Source: Clostridiales bacterium
GTDB taxonomy: Bacteria > Bacillota > Sulfobacillia > RBS10-35
NCBI GenBank assembly: GCA_018729555.1
Contig: JAHHQG010000030.1
Location: forward strand, 1 to 64,000
DNA: 64,000 nt
Reading direction: 5' to 3'
Under the pieces are notes generated by a model, which worked only from the letters and a program-made list of their open reading frames with translations, had not been told where the DNA came from and did no database searches. The translations under genes were made by a program, and so were the position numbers. Below, piece after piece: positions 55,137-63,309 of this stretch (position 1 is the stretch's first letter; every line of letters starts with the position of its first letter).

Positions 55137-57812
55137 TTAAGGTACCATGCGGACGGCCCGCAAAAGGCGCGCCCGACCGTCATCCACAAAGGGGCTCTTC
55201 ATGAGGGGGTTTCCCTGGCCCTTGATCCCCGCCCGGTCCGGGCCCTCCGCCAGCTGCCCCTCCCCCAAAAAGGCGGGGAGGTAAAGGAGGGGCTTGTATC
55301 GGCCATCCCGCCAGAGGGGGAATTGGTCCTTGTAATGGGGGCTGGCGGGATCCTCGGACTGGCCGCCGGGATACACCCCCATGGCCCAACCGCCGCCCCC
55401 CCTGGGGATCTCCACCACCTGGCGCCAGCTGGCGCTGTCGGAGTTGGTCACCCCACCCCCGCCATCGGCAGGGTAGGGCGGGATCCCCAAGGCTTTCACC
55501 TCCAAGAGGGAGGCCACCTGGCGGGTATGGAACATCCCCCACTGGAGATCCTTCAGGGCCACCCCCGGCTGTTCCTCCCCCAGCTGGTCCAGCGCCTTCT
55601 GCAGCGCCTTTAGCATCAAGGAGGGGATGGTCCGCACCTCCTCCGTCCCCGGATCCTCCAGCCAGATCTGCAAGGCCTCGTCCACCAAGGGCTGATCCTC
55701 GGGGTGGGCCGCCACGTGAGTGAGGGCGTCGGCGGCGTGCATCAGGGGAGGCCAGCTGGCCTTCAGCGAGAGGCCCGGCTCGTTTTTGAGCCCGGCCCAG
55801 CTCCACCAGGGATCGAAGATCTCCAGGACGTAAGCATCCCAGAACTTTTGCCAGATGGCAGGGCCCGGTTCCCCAACCCGCATCTCGCTGTCCCACGCCT
55901 CCAGAATATCCGCCGCCTCCCGTTGGGCGGCCGAGGCGTCGGGCGCCTGGCGCACCACCGACACCAGGAATGCCTTGTGGCGGGCTGCCAGAGGATTATG
56001 GAGGGAGAGCTGCAGCCGTGCCATGTCATCAAAGGTCAAGGGCCGGTCGCGGTTCAGGAATTCGAAGATGGTCTGGGAGCGGTTCCCAAAGTCCCAATCC
56101 AACCCCGATACCCCCACGTAATAGGGGTAATCGGGCGGCATGTTCCGCTGGTTAGCGCTCCACACAAAGCCCCAAGGGGGATTTTCCGTCTGGGGGATGT
56201 AGGCGTAGGGGATGAGGCCGATCCAGTCGCTGGGCCCTTCGCCGTCGAGGATCCGCCAGGGAGCCCCTTCCCGGGGATCCACCACCGGGTAATACCCGGC
56301 GGAAATCACGCCGATGTCCCCCTGGGCCGTGGCATAGGCGAAGTTCTGGGTGGGTGCACCCCACCACTGAAGCGCCTCTTTCACATCGGCCGCCGTTTTG
56401 GCCTGCATCAGGAGGTAGAGGGCCTTCACGTCGAGGGAGTAGAGGTTTCCCGTGTAGGCGAGGGAGATGGTTTCCCCCTCGGGATAGGGGAAGCGGTGCC
56501 GGAAGTTGGGCCCGAGATCGCTGATGACAGGGCCATGGACCGACCAGCGGATCTGCAGGACCACATCCTCTTGGCCTCGGACGGGGATGGTCACGCGGAC
56601 GTTATGGAACTCCTTCAGCTGGCCATCATGCCAATAGCGGCCCCCTGTCTCATCGACCTTTTCCCGGTAGTAGAAGACTTGCTGATTCTGGGTGTTGGTG
56701 AGGGACCAAGCCACATAAGGCGTTCGCCCGATGATGATCCCCGGCGTCCCCGGGATGGAGACGCCGTAAGCGTCCACCTTCGGGGAGCGCAGCTGCACCT
56801 CATACCAGATGGCCGGAAGAGTGAGGTCCAGATGGGGATCTCCCGCCATGAGGGAGTTGCCGCTGGCGCTCCGCTGGGGAGCCACCGCCCAGTTGTCGCT
56901 GGCTCCTTCCCCAAAGGCGAGGGCGTCCCAGACCTGGGCCACCCATGCCAACCCCACCTGGACGGCCGCCGCGCTGGGGGCACCGGGTCCGAGGCGGGTG
57001 CGGGGATAGGCCTGGGGCGCTTCCAGGAGGTCCAACCGACGGTCCTCGTAGGTCTTCACGTCGGGGATGGGCTCAGGGGGAAAAGGCCCCGTGTGGTAGG
57101 GCTGCTGCCGCATAAAGGGGAGGCGAGCCGTCACCGGAACTGGCGTCGCCAGGGTATCCACCCGCTCCGGCCCCAAGGCCCGCGATAACCCGTCGTAGAT
57201 GAGGGGCACAGTGGTAAAGGCCAGCCGCTGGGTCATGAGGAGCTGGATGAGAAAGCTATCCACCGTGGACCACTCGTAGGGTTCGTACTTCAAAAGGCGG
57301 AAGAAAGGTGCGAGCTTATGGGTCCTTTTAGCCTCCTGGATCCAGGCGTTGACCCCCTGGGTATAGGCCTCCACCAGCTGATAGGTCTCGGGGTCGGTGG
57401 CCTTCATACGGGCGGCTGTGGCTTCCGCCACCCGCCGCAGGCCCAGGGCCCCTTGGATGGCGTCGCTTTCCACAGCCAAAGGACCCAGGATTTCCGCCAG
57501 GCGGCCCCCTGCCATGCGGCGCATGAGATCCATCTGGACCAAGCGATCCCGGGCCACCAGGTATCCCTCTACCAGGTAGAGGTCCCAGTCGTTTTGGGCA
57601 AAGATATGGGGGATACCGTAGGCATCCCAATCCACCTCTACAGGTTCCTTGAGGCCGGGAAGCCGGAGCTGGCCGCGGGGAAGGTCGGCGTAGGCAGCCG
57701 CCACGCCGGTGCCTGGATTGAAGGTGGACCCCAAGGGGGGGAGGGGTCCCAAGGGAAGGGCCAAAAGGCCCAGCAAAAGGGCGCTTGCCAACCAAAAGGC
57801 AAAGGTCTTCAT
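55137..57812 (-). CDS. Penicillin acylase family N-terminal-nucleophile hydrolase (paralogue 2)
   Basis: About 891 residues, the same architecture as paralogue 1. The signal segment (FWLASALLLGLLALPLGPLPPLG) is followed by STFNPGTGVAAAYAD. DLYLVEGYLVARDRLVQMDLMRRMAGGRLAEILG starts the alpha chain. The predicted self-cleavage site is before Ser305 in GEGASDNWAVAPQR, then SLMAGDPHLDLTLPAIWYEVQL and PGTPGIIIGRTPYVAWSLTN. The shared leader PLGPLPPLG-x-TFNPG and near-identical internal blocks show gene duplication. The N-terminal cleavage context differs (ASDNW against HSNNW), hinting at altered processing or specificity. ATG 57812 has AAAGGAG only 31 bases upstream. Upstream is a truncated ISL3 copy. 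Confidence 0.92.
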   Translation of the reverse strand: MKTFAFWLASALLLGLLALPLGPLPPLGSTFNPGTGVAAAYADLPRGQLRLPGLKEPVEVDWDAYGIPHIFAQNDWDLYLVEGYLVARDRLVQMDLMRRMAGGRLAEILGPLAVESDAIQGALGLRRVAEATAARMKATDPETYQLVEAYTQGVNAWIQEAKRTHKLAPFFRLLKYEPYEWSTVDSFLIQLLMTQRLAFTTVPLIYDGLSRALGPERVDTLATPVPVTARLPFMRQQPYHTGPFPPEPIPDVKTYEDRRLDLLEAPQAYPRTRLGPGAPSAAAVQVGLAWVAQVWDALAFGEGASDNWAVAPQRSASGNSLMAGDPHLDLTLPAIWYEVQLRSPKVDAYGVSIPGTPGIIIGRTPYVAWSLTNTQNQQVFYYREKVDETGGRYWHDGQLKEFHNVRVTIPVRGQEDVVLQIRWSVHGPVISDLGPNFRHRFPYPEGETISLAYTGNLYSLDVKALYLLMQAKTAADVKEALQWWGAPTQNFAYATAQGDIGVISAGYYPVVDPREGAPWRILDGEGPSDWIGLIPYAYIPQTENPPWGFVWSANQRNMPPDYPYYVGVSGLDWDFGNRSQTIFEFLNRDRPLTFDDMARLQLSLHNPLAARHKAFLVSVVRQAPDASAAQREAADILEAWDSEMRVGEPGPAIWQKFWDAYVLEIFDPWWSWAGLKNEPGLSLKASWPPLMHAADALTHVAAHPEDQPLVDEALQIWLEDPGTEEVRTIPSLMLKALQKALDQLGEEQPGVALKDLQWGMFHTRQVASLLEVKALGIPPYPADGGGGVTNSDSASWRQVVEIPRGGGGWAMGVYPGGQSEDPASPHYKDQFPLWRDGRYKPLLYLPAFLGEGQLAEGPDRAGIKGQGNPLMKSPFVDDGRARLLRAVRMVP

Positions 57813-57903
57813 GGAGCTGGGTATTCGATGAGGCGGGAAGAACTCCTTTCTCGCCCCCAAAAGGCGGCGTCCCCCTTCTTCTTTCCCAACGTCCCGGCTC
57901 ACC

Positions 57904-58130
57904 GTGCTGAAGAAGGAAGAAGGCGGCGTGAGGGCCAACTCTTGTGGTGATTCGGACACAAGAAGGAGGTCTCCTGCCGCTTCTGGAGAAGGTATGGCGA
58001 ACGTGCTGGGCGTGAAAGGGTGGATGGTTTACAAAGTCGAAACCGGGACTGACGAGGCCGATGTCTACGTAGGACGGCCCAAGAAAGAGGCGCGCTGCCC
58101 CCACTGTGGTGCCGTGACTCGCCATACAGG
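57904..58130 (+). pseudogene. 5' fragment of an ISL3-family transposase (copy 1)
   Basis: Nearly the same sequence as the left part of the ISL3 element at 59224-60002, including the leader ACTCTTGTGGTGATTCGGACA and an AAGGAGG site. ATG 57994 opens the transposase, followed by LGVKGWMVYKVETGTDEADVYVGRPKKEARCPHCGAVT, the zinc-finger start of ISL3 transposases. Homology stops near 58127, after which a different sequence begins. It is a dead remnant. Confidence 0.8.
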
Positions 58131-58140
58131 GATAAAATCT

Positions 58141-58433
58141 TCAGGGTGGTGACGGCGACGCGTGCGTGGGAAATCGTGCCATCCGGGGAGCCCCGAAGGA
58201 CCTGTCACCAAGGATCAAGGTACTGGTCAGGTCTTCCGCCTGTGTTCCTTGCCGTGCCTCCACAGCCATCCGTTCGGCCCATTGCGCCATCTGCTCCACA
58301 GGCGGTATCCTTTTCATAGGTCTGGGCCTCCTTCGGTGTTTCCCTTTCCGGGGTCTTTTTTGTGCTACCACCGATGGTTGTCCAGCCCCCTCTCTTTTTA
58401 CAGACACCTTAAGCCATGATTTCTGGGCGTTCT
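58141..58433 (-). pseudogene. 5' fragment of a second insertion sequence, family uncertain
   Basis: Between the two halves of ISL3 copy 1. Read leftward it begins with an IS-end-like GGCTTAAGGTGTCTGTAAAA (near 58400), a GAAGGAGG ribosome site and ATG 58317. A 58-residue frame (MKRIPPVEQMAQWAERMAVEARQG...) is then cut off at the junction near 58141. The leader and N-terminus look like those of IS256-type transposases, but this is a weak impression. It apparently inserted into, or recombined with, the ISL3 copy. Confidence 0.45.
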
Positions 58434-58476
58434 GCCATGGTTTTCCTTGGAACTGACATCACGCTCATTGGCGTAC
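58434..58476 (+). mobile_element. Right end of ISL3 copy 1
   Basis: CTGCCATGGTTTTCCTTGGA...CATCACGCTCATTGGCGTA matches the right end of the ISL3 copy at 59968-60008 with a few substitutions. Its inverted repeat (58457-58470) differs at three positions from the one in copy 2. The middle of the transposase gene is missing. The end supplies the last codons and stop of the membrane-protein gene that reads in from the right. Confidence 0.75.
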
Positions 58477-58863
58477 AGCCGCCTGCCGTGCGTTTCCGGT
58501 AATATTTTTGAAGACCCATCGTGGAAGACCATCATATATACCCAGCAGAATTAGCAGCTTAATAGACAAGTCCTGCACAAGATTTGGGTATACCGATGGC
58601 TGCGTAAGGGTAACGACCATGGCTCCGGTTACCATGCCCACGAGAAATGTTTGAACCGGCAGAGGTAATGGTAACTCCGAACCCAACGAGGCTTGGAAGA
58701 ACCTTGCGGTGGCTCCGATGAAGAATACGGCCGACCAAACGCCTAGAAACGGGCGGGGTGTTCGGAAAATATCGTTGTCATACGCTACAAAGACTATGCT
58801 CGCGGCGAAGAGCATTCCGAGGATCCTCAGCCCCCAACGATAGGCCAACCGAGACCCGTCCAT
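58465..58863 (-). CDS. Small membrane protein inside the IS graveyard
   Basis: 132-residue hydrophobic protein with about four helices: WGLRILGMLFAASIVFVAY, FLGVWSAVFFIGATARFF, VQTFLVGMVTGAMVVTLT and LSIKLLILLGIYDGL. ATG 58863 is used, with an AAGGGCGTGG site. Its base composition is visibly less GC-rich than the flanking genes, so it may be imported cargo. The 3' end runs into the right end of ISL3 copy 1, so the original C-terminus has been replaced. No family recognised. Confidence 0.55.
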   Translation of the reverse strand: MDGSRLAYRWGLRILGMLFAASIVFVAYDNDIFRTPRPFLGVWSAVFFIGATARFFQASLGSELPLPLPVQTFLVGMVTGAMVVTLTQPSVYPNLVQDLSIKLLILLGIYDGLPRWVFKNITGNARQAAVRQ

Positions 58864-58911
58864 GTCTGCCACCACGCCCTTTCTAAGACATACGTCTCTT
58901 CTCGACGCCAA

Positions 58912-59223
58912 TTCCTCCCATATTTACTCCATGGGAGGATTAGGGCACCGGGTACATGAATGCTGCCAGCTACGACAACAGTGGATTAGCGCGTTTAAGC
59001 CGGCCGCCGCCCTCGGCCTCGACCTGCGCTGCCAACCGGGTGCAAAACCCGCAGCCGGAGTCGAACAGTAGATAGCGCCGCCCTTGGGAATCGCGATTCA
59101 TGGGGCATCCCCCTCCCATGTTAAAAGTCGATCAGGGGGTCCGTTGTCCCCGATCAGGCAACCCCCTCCGTCGAGACCACCGTAGTCGCCAATGGGAACC
59201 GCCCCCAGAAAAAGGCTCTTAAA
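58912..59223. other. Gene-free stretch between IS remnants
   Basis: No supported gene. It contains an inverted repeat GATCaGGGG...CCCC-GATC near 59131-59157, followed by a partial restatement (GATCAGGC...CCCCCTCC), and otherwise mixed lower-GC sequence. It is bounded on the right by the left terminal repeat of the ISL3 element. Probably debris of earlier insertions. Confidence 0.5.
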
Positions 59224-60002
59224 CAATAAGTGTGGTGGAGAAGAATAAAGGCGGCAGGAGGGCCAACTCTTGTGGTGATTCGGACACAAGAAGGAGGTCT
59301 TTTGCCGCTTATGAAGAAGGGTATGGCGAATATGTTGGGCCTGGAAGGGTGGATGGTTTACAAAGTCGAGACCCGGCGTGACGAGGCCGGTGTCTACGTA
59401 GGGAGGCCCAAGAAAGAGGCGCGCTGCCCCCACTGTGGTGCCGTGACCCGCCGCGTCCATAGCCGTTCTAAGGCATGGCGCAGGGTGTTTCATGGCACGG
59501 TTGTGGGGCGCAAGGCATTCCTTCGCATACGGCCCCGGCGGTTTTACTGTGGGAGCTGTAAGAAAGCCTTTACCGAAACCTTTCCGGGTATCGAGAAGTG
59601 GTCCAGGCGGACGATTCAAAGGAAGAGGCGATCCTCTCCCACCTGGTGGGGACCAGCCTTCACCAGGCGGCCAAGCGTAACGGGGTGGGAGACGGAGGGG
59701 TCCGGCGGGTGCTGAAGCGCCGGGTCATGGGTGAAGTTCCGATGGAAGTGGCCTTGGAAGGGTTGTCGGAGGTGGTGCTGGGCATCGATGAGCACAGCTT
59801 CCGGGGCCAAAAGATGATGATCACGGTGACCTCTTTGGCGCCTGTAAGGCGGCTTTTGGCCATCTTACCGGAGGGCACCCCCACCAAGATCAAGCTCTTG
59901 AAACGCTTGAGTTATGGGTTCAGGAACGCGGAAACCTATATCCGCAAGATGCTTTTGGGCCTCCTGCCATGGTTTCTCTTGGAACTGACACCACACTTAT
60001 TG
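59224..60002 (+). mobile_element. Internally deleted ISL3-family insertion sequence (copy 2)
   Basis: 779 bp bounded by perfect 14-base inverted repeats: CAATAAGTGTGGTG at 59224-59237 and CACCACACTTATTG at 59989-60002. The interior encodes a broken ISL3 transposase. At about 0.8 kb it is well under the usual 1.2-1.5 kb of ISL3 elements, consistent with an internal deletion. No target duplication of 8 bp is obvious at the flanks. Confidence 0.8.
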
Positions 60003-60008
60003 GCGTAG
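59311..60008 (+). pseudogene. ISL3-family transposase, frameshifted and internally deleted
   Basis: Starts at ATG 59311 (or 59323) after AAGGAGG. The first part has the ISL3 zinc finger CPHCGAVTRRVHSRSKAWRRVFHG, RRFYCGSCKKAFTETFPGIEKW. A frameshift near 59600-59625 moves to the frame reading EEAILSHLVGTSLHQAAKRNGVGDGGVRRVLKRR (helix-turn-helix) and VVLGIDEHSFRGQKMMITV (first catalytic Asp region). After PEGTPTKIKLL the protein jumps to the C-terminal LKRLSYGFRNAETYIRKM. About 150-200 residues of the DDE core, including the remaining catalytic acids, are missing. It cannot be active. Confidence 0.85.
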
Positions 60009-60070
60009 GCCCGCTTTCCCTTGACTATTTCCTCCCGCCGTAGGACAAAGAGGGATGAATCGTTTCGACA

Positions 60071-60109
60071 GAGGAGGTGAAGGGGCCGTCCCATGGGTGG
60101 CCCCTCCTC
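60071..60109 (+). promoter_or_regulatory. Hairpin sequestering the kdpD-like ribosome site and start codon
   Basis: AGGGGCC (60081-60087) pairs with GGCCCCT (60099-60105), with the ATG (60093) inside the loop. The ribosome-site purines GAGGA (from 60071) can extend the helix by pairing with TCCTC (60105-60109). This would hide both Shine-Dalgarno and start codon. Whether it is regulated or incidental GC pairing is unknown. Confidence 0.4.
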
Positions 60110-61592
60110 GTTGAAGTTCCTTCCTTACGTCGGCGCTCTCGCCGTCATCGTGGCGGTGACGGCCCTTGGCAAATGGGTCCTCCCCACTTACGATCCCTCT
60201 GCCATCGCCGTGATCTACGTCCTTTCCGTGGTGGTCTCGGGCCTCCTCTGGGGACAGGGGCCCGCCGTCCTGGCGGCCGTGGGGAGCATCGCCGCCTTCG
60301 ATTATTTTTTTGTGCCCCCCACGGGAACCCTCGCCATCGGCCGCCAGAGCTTTCTCCTCACCTCCGTCGCCCTTTTTCTCGTGGCCCTGGCGGTCGGGAA
60401 CGTCACGGGGCGGCTGGCCGACCATGTGCGGGCCCTTCGGGAGAGGGAAGCCGAAACCCTGGCCCTCTACGAATTCACCCGCAGCCTGGCGCCCGCCCGG
60501 GGGATCACGGAGATCAGCAAGACAGCCCTCCGCCAGATCGAGTACAGCTTCCACGTCCGGGGAAGCATCGCCCTCTTGGACGTGGGGCGGCCCGGCTTCC
60601 ACCTGGTGGTCCTGGGGGAGCCCCTTTCGCCCGAAGCGGAGGCCCATTGCCTGGCCCTTCTTAGGGGCGAGGAGAGCCCTCCCCCTCCGCCGGCAGAAGA
60701 AGAGGTGCGGACCCTCTACTTCCCCCTGGAGACGGCCGACCACCGCTTCGGCGTCCTGGTCCTTCCTTGGAAAGGACCGGGGCCCAAACCGGTGGAGCGG
60801 CGGCTTTTAGAGGCCTTTGCCAGCCAGATCGCCGTCCTTTTGGAGCGGGCCCAGCTCCACGAGGCGGCCCGGGAAGCCCAGATGGAGGAGGAGCGGGACA
60901 AGCTGCGGGAAGCCCTCTTCCACTCTATCTCCCGCTCCCTGAGAACGCCCCTTGCCTCCATCCAGAGCCGCCTCACAGCCCTCTTGCAGGAGGGGGATCT
61001 CCTTTCCCCCGAAACCCGCCAGGCCCTTGAGGAAACCTTGGAGGAAGTCCAGCACCTCAGCTGGCTGGTCCACAACCTTTTGGACATGACCCGCCTGCGG
61101 GCAGGTCGCCTCCACCTAAACGTCGACTGGCACGAGCCGAGGGCGCTGGTGGGGGCCGCCCTGGAGGAAGCCCGGCTCCTTTTGAAGGGCCGCCCCCTGG
61201 AGGTGAACATTCCGGAGGACCTCCCTGCCCTTCCCACCGACCTGGTCCTTTTGGTCCACGCCATGGTGAACCTTTTGCAAAACGCGGTGGAGTATTCGCC
61301 GGCGGGGAGCCCCATCCACATCGAAGCGTGGAGGGAGAACGGAGGGGTGGCTTTCGCCATCACCGACGAAGGTCCCGGGGCCCCGGAGGACCAGCTGCCC
61401 CACCTCTTCAAGGAATTTTTCCGCGGGACATCCCGGGAGCCTTCCCTCGGGGTGGGGCTGGGGCTGGCGATCGCCAAAGGCATTGTGGAAGCCCACGGGG
61501 GGCGGATCTGGGCGGAAAATGCGCCGGGAAAGGGCCTTCGCATCACCTTTACCCTCCCCACCCGCTCCCGCACCATGGATGACTGGGTCTGA
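60093..61592 (+). CDS. KdpD-like sensor kinase lacking the phosphoacceptor His
   Basis: 499-residue protein matching only the C-terminal half of KdpD. It has the four-helix DUF4118 membrane domain (residues 10-105, AAFDYFFVPPTGTLAIGRQSF), a GAF-like domain (about 120-255), a HisKA-like dimerisation helix, and a HATPase domain with intact boxes (VNLLQNAVEYSPAG, DEGPGAPEDQL, GVGLGLAIAKGIVEAHGG). The H-box that reads S-H-D-L-R-T-P-L in KdpD is SISRSLRTPLASIQ here, with Arg281 in place of the His. Autophosphorylation should be impossible. The N-terminal KdpD/USP sensor region and a KdpE gene are absent. It directly precedes kdpA, so a non-kinase regulatory or scaffold role is possible. Confidence 0.88.
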   Translation: MGGPSSLKFLPYVGALAVIVAVTALGKWVLPTYDPSAIAVIYVLSVVVSGLLWGQGPAVLAAVGSIAAFDYFFVPPTGTLAIGRQSFLLTSVALFLVALAVGNVTGRLADHVRALREREAETLALYEFTRSLAPARGITEISKTALRQIEYSFHVRGSIALLDVGRPGFHLVVLGEPLSPEAEAHCLALLRGEESPPPPPAEEEVRTLYFPLETADHRFGVLVLPWKGPGPKPVERRLLEAFASQIAVLLERAQLHEAAREAQMEEERDKLREALFHSISRSLRTPLASIQSRLTALLQEGDLLSPETRQALEETLEEVQHLSWLVHNLLDMTRLRAGRLHLNVDWHEPRALVGAALEEARLLLKGRPLEVNIPEDLPALPTDLVLLVHAMVNLLQNAVEYSPAGSPIHIEAWRENGGVAFAITDEGPGAPEDQLPHLFKEFFRGTSREPSLGVGLGLAIAKGIVEAHGGRIWAENAPGKGLRITFTLPTRSRTMDDWV

Positions 61593-61631
61593 GGTGGAAG
61601 TGGAAAAGGCTTTTCCGTGGAGGCATACTGG

Positions 61632-63296
61632 ATGGCGATGTTAGGCGTGTGGCTCCTCCTCCTTCTCGCCCTCATCCTCGGGATCCCTACAGGACGCTAT
61701 CTCTATGCCGTCTTTTTGGCCGAAAAGTCACCCGGGGACCGGTGGCTCCTCCCCCTGGAACGGGCTCTCCTTCGCCTGGTGGGGGTCCGGGAACCCCACC
61801 CCATGGACTGGAAAACCTACAGCGCCGCCGTCATCGGTTCCAACGGCTTCATGGCCCTCTTGGGGTATTTCATCCTGCGCCAGCAGGGGAGCCTTCCCTG
61901 GAACCCCCTGGGGGTCCCCGGCATGAGCTGGCATTTGGCCTTCAACACCGTCGCTTCCTTCATCACCAACACTAACCTCCAGCACTACGCCGGCGAAGCC
62001 CAGATCAGCCCCCTCTCCCAGATGTTGGTCATCACCTTCCTCATGCACGCCAGCGCCGCCACGGGCCTGGCGGCGGGCATCGCCTTCATCCGGGGTCTGA
62101 CGGGCCGGCCCCTGGGGAATTTCTGGTGGGATCTCATCAAAGCATCCCTGCGGGTCCTCTGGCCGGCTTCCCTTTTGGTGAGCCTCCTCCTCGTCTCCCA
62201 GGGGGTGCCCCAGACCTTCACCTTCGTGCGGGAGGCCCACACCCTGGAAGGACCCCTCCAGACCGTCCTCACAGGCCCCATCGCCAGCTTTGAGAGCATC
62301 AAGCACCTGGGGACCAATGGAGGCGGCTACTTCAACGCCAACGCCGCCCACCCCTTCGAAAACCCCACCCCCTTCACCAACCTCCTCCACATGCTCTCCA
62401 TGATGTGGATCCCCGTCGCCCTCCTCTTCACCTTCGGCCATGCCGCCCAAAACCGGAGGCTTCCCTGGGTCCTCTTCGGCGCCGCGGGGATCATCTTCGT
62501 GGGGCTCCACGGGCTCCTCCTCCATGCCGAAGGTTCCGGGAACCCCCTCATCCACCAGCTGGGGATCGCCGGCCCCAACTGGGAGGGGAAGGAGGTCCGC
62601 TTCGGGATAGAGGGGACCAGCCTCTTTGTGAGCGTCACCACCGGAGCCACCACCGGATCGGTGGATAGCGCCCACGGAAGCCTCATGCCCTGGGGCCAGC
62701 TGGTGCCCCTTTTGCAGATGATGCTCAACGCCGTCTTCGGGGGCATCGGGGTGGGGGCCATGAACCTTTTGGCCATGGCCCTCCTGACGGTCTTCCTCAT
62801 CGGCCTCATGGTGGGGCGTACCCCGGAGTTTTTGGGGCGGAAGGTGGAGCAGCGGGAGATGGCTCTCTTGGCGGCTGTCATCCTCATCCACCCCGTCATC
62901 ATCCTTATCCCCACAGCCCTCGCCCTCTCCCTGCCCCAGGGCGTCGAGGGCCTGACGGCCTCCACCTTCCAAGGGCTCACCCAGGCCCTTTACGAATACA
63001 CGTCGGCCGCCGCCAACAACGGCTCCGGCATGGGCATCAACGGAGATCAGCCCTTCTGGAACGTCAGCACCGGCCTGGTGATGCTCCTCGGCCGCTACCC
63101 GTCCATCGTCCTCCTCTTGGCCGTGGCCGACAGCCTGCGGAAGAAGAAGGCCGCCCCCTTGGGGCCGGGGTCCCTCCGCCTGGATACAGGCCTTTTCGCC
63201 GGCATTCTGGCCTTCATGATGCTCCTTTTGGGCGCCTTAAACTTCTTCCCGGCCCTGGCTCTGGGTCCCCTGGCCCAAGCCTTCATGCTTCCTTAA
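61632..63296 (+). CDS. kdpA: Potassium-transporting ATPase potassium-binding subunit
   Basis: Channel-like subunit of the high-affinity KdpFABC potassium pump, 554 residues and about ten helices. Selectivity-filter-like repeats are visible: AFNTVASFITNTNLQHYAGE, IKHLGTNGGGYFNANAAHPFENP, VTTGATTGSVDSAHGSLMP and YEYTSAAANNGSGMGI, each with the conserved Gly-containing loop. ATG 61632 is chosen, 8 bases after GGAGG; a GTG five codons upstream is the alternative. It lies 39 bases after the KdpD-like gene and 13 before kdpB. A kdpF gene (about 30 residues) is not evident between them. Confidence 0.95.
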   Translation: MAMLGVWLLLLLALILGIPTGRYLYAVFLAEKSPGDRWLLPLERALLRLVGVREPHPMDWKTYSAAVIGSNGFMALLGYFILRQQGSLPWNPLGVPGMSWHLAFNTVASFITNTNLQHYAGEAQISPLSQMLVITFLMHASAATGLAAGIAFIRGLTGRPLGNFWWDLIKASLRVLWPASLLVSLLLVSQGVPQTFTFVREAHTLEGPLQTVLTGPIASFESIKHLGTNGGGYFNANAAHPFENPTPFTNLLHMLSMMWIPVALLFTFGHAAQNRRLPWVLFGAAGIIFVGLHGLLLHAEGSGNPLIHQLGIAGPNWEGKEVRFGIEGTSLFVSVTTGATTGSVDSAHGSLMPWGQLVPLLQMMLNAVFGGIGVGAMNLLAMALLTVFLIGLMVGRTPEFLGRKVEQREMALLAAVILIHPVIILIPTALALSLPQGVEGLTASTFQGLTQALYEYTSAAANNGSGMGINGDQPFWNVSTGLVMLLGRYPSIVLLLAVADSLRKKKAAPLGPGSLRLDTGLFAGILAFMMLLLGALNFFPALALGPLAQAFMLP

Positions 63297-63309
63297 AGGA
63301 GGTGGTGCC

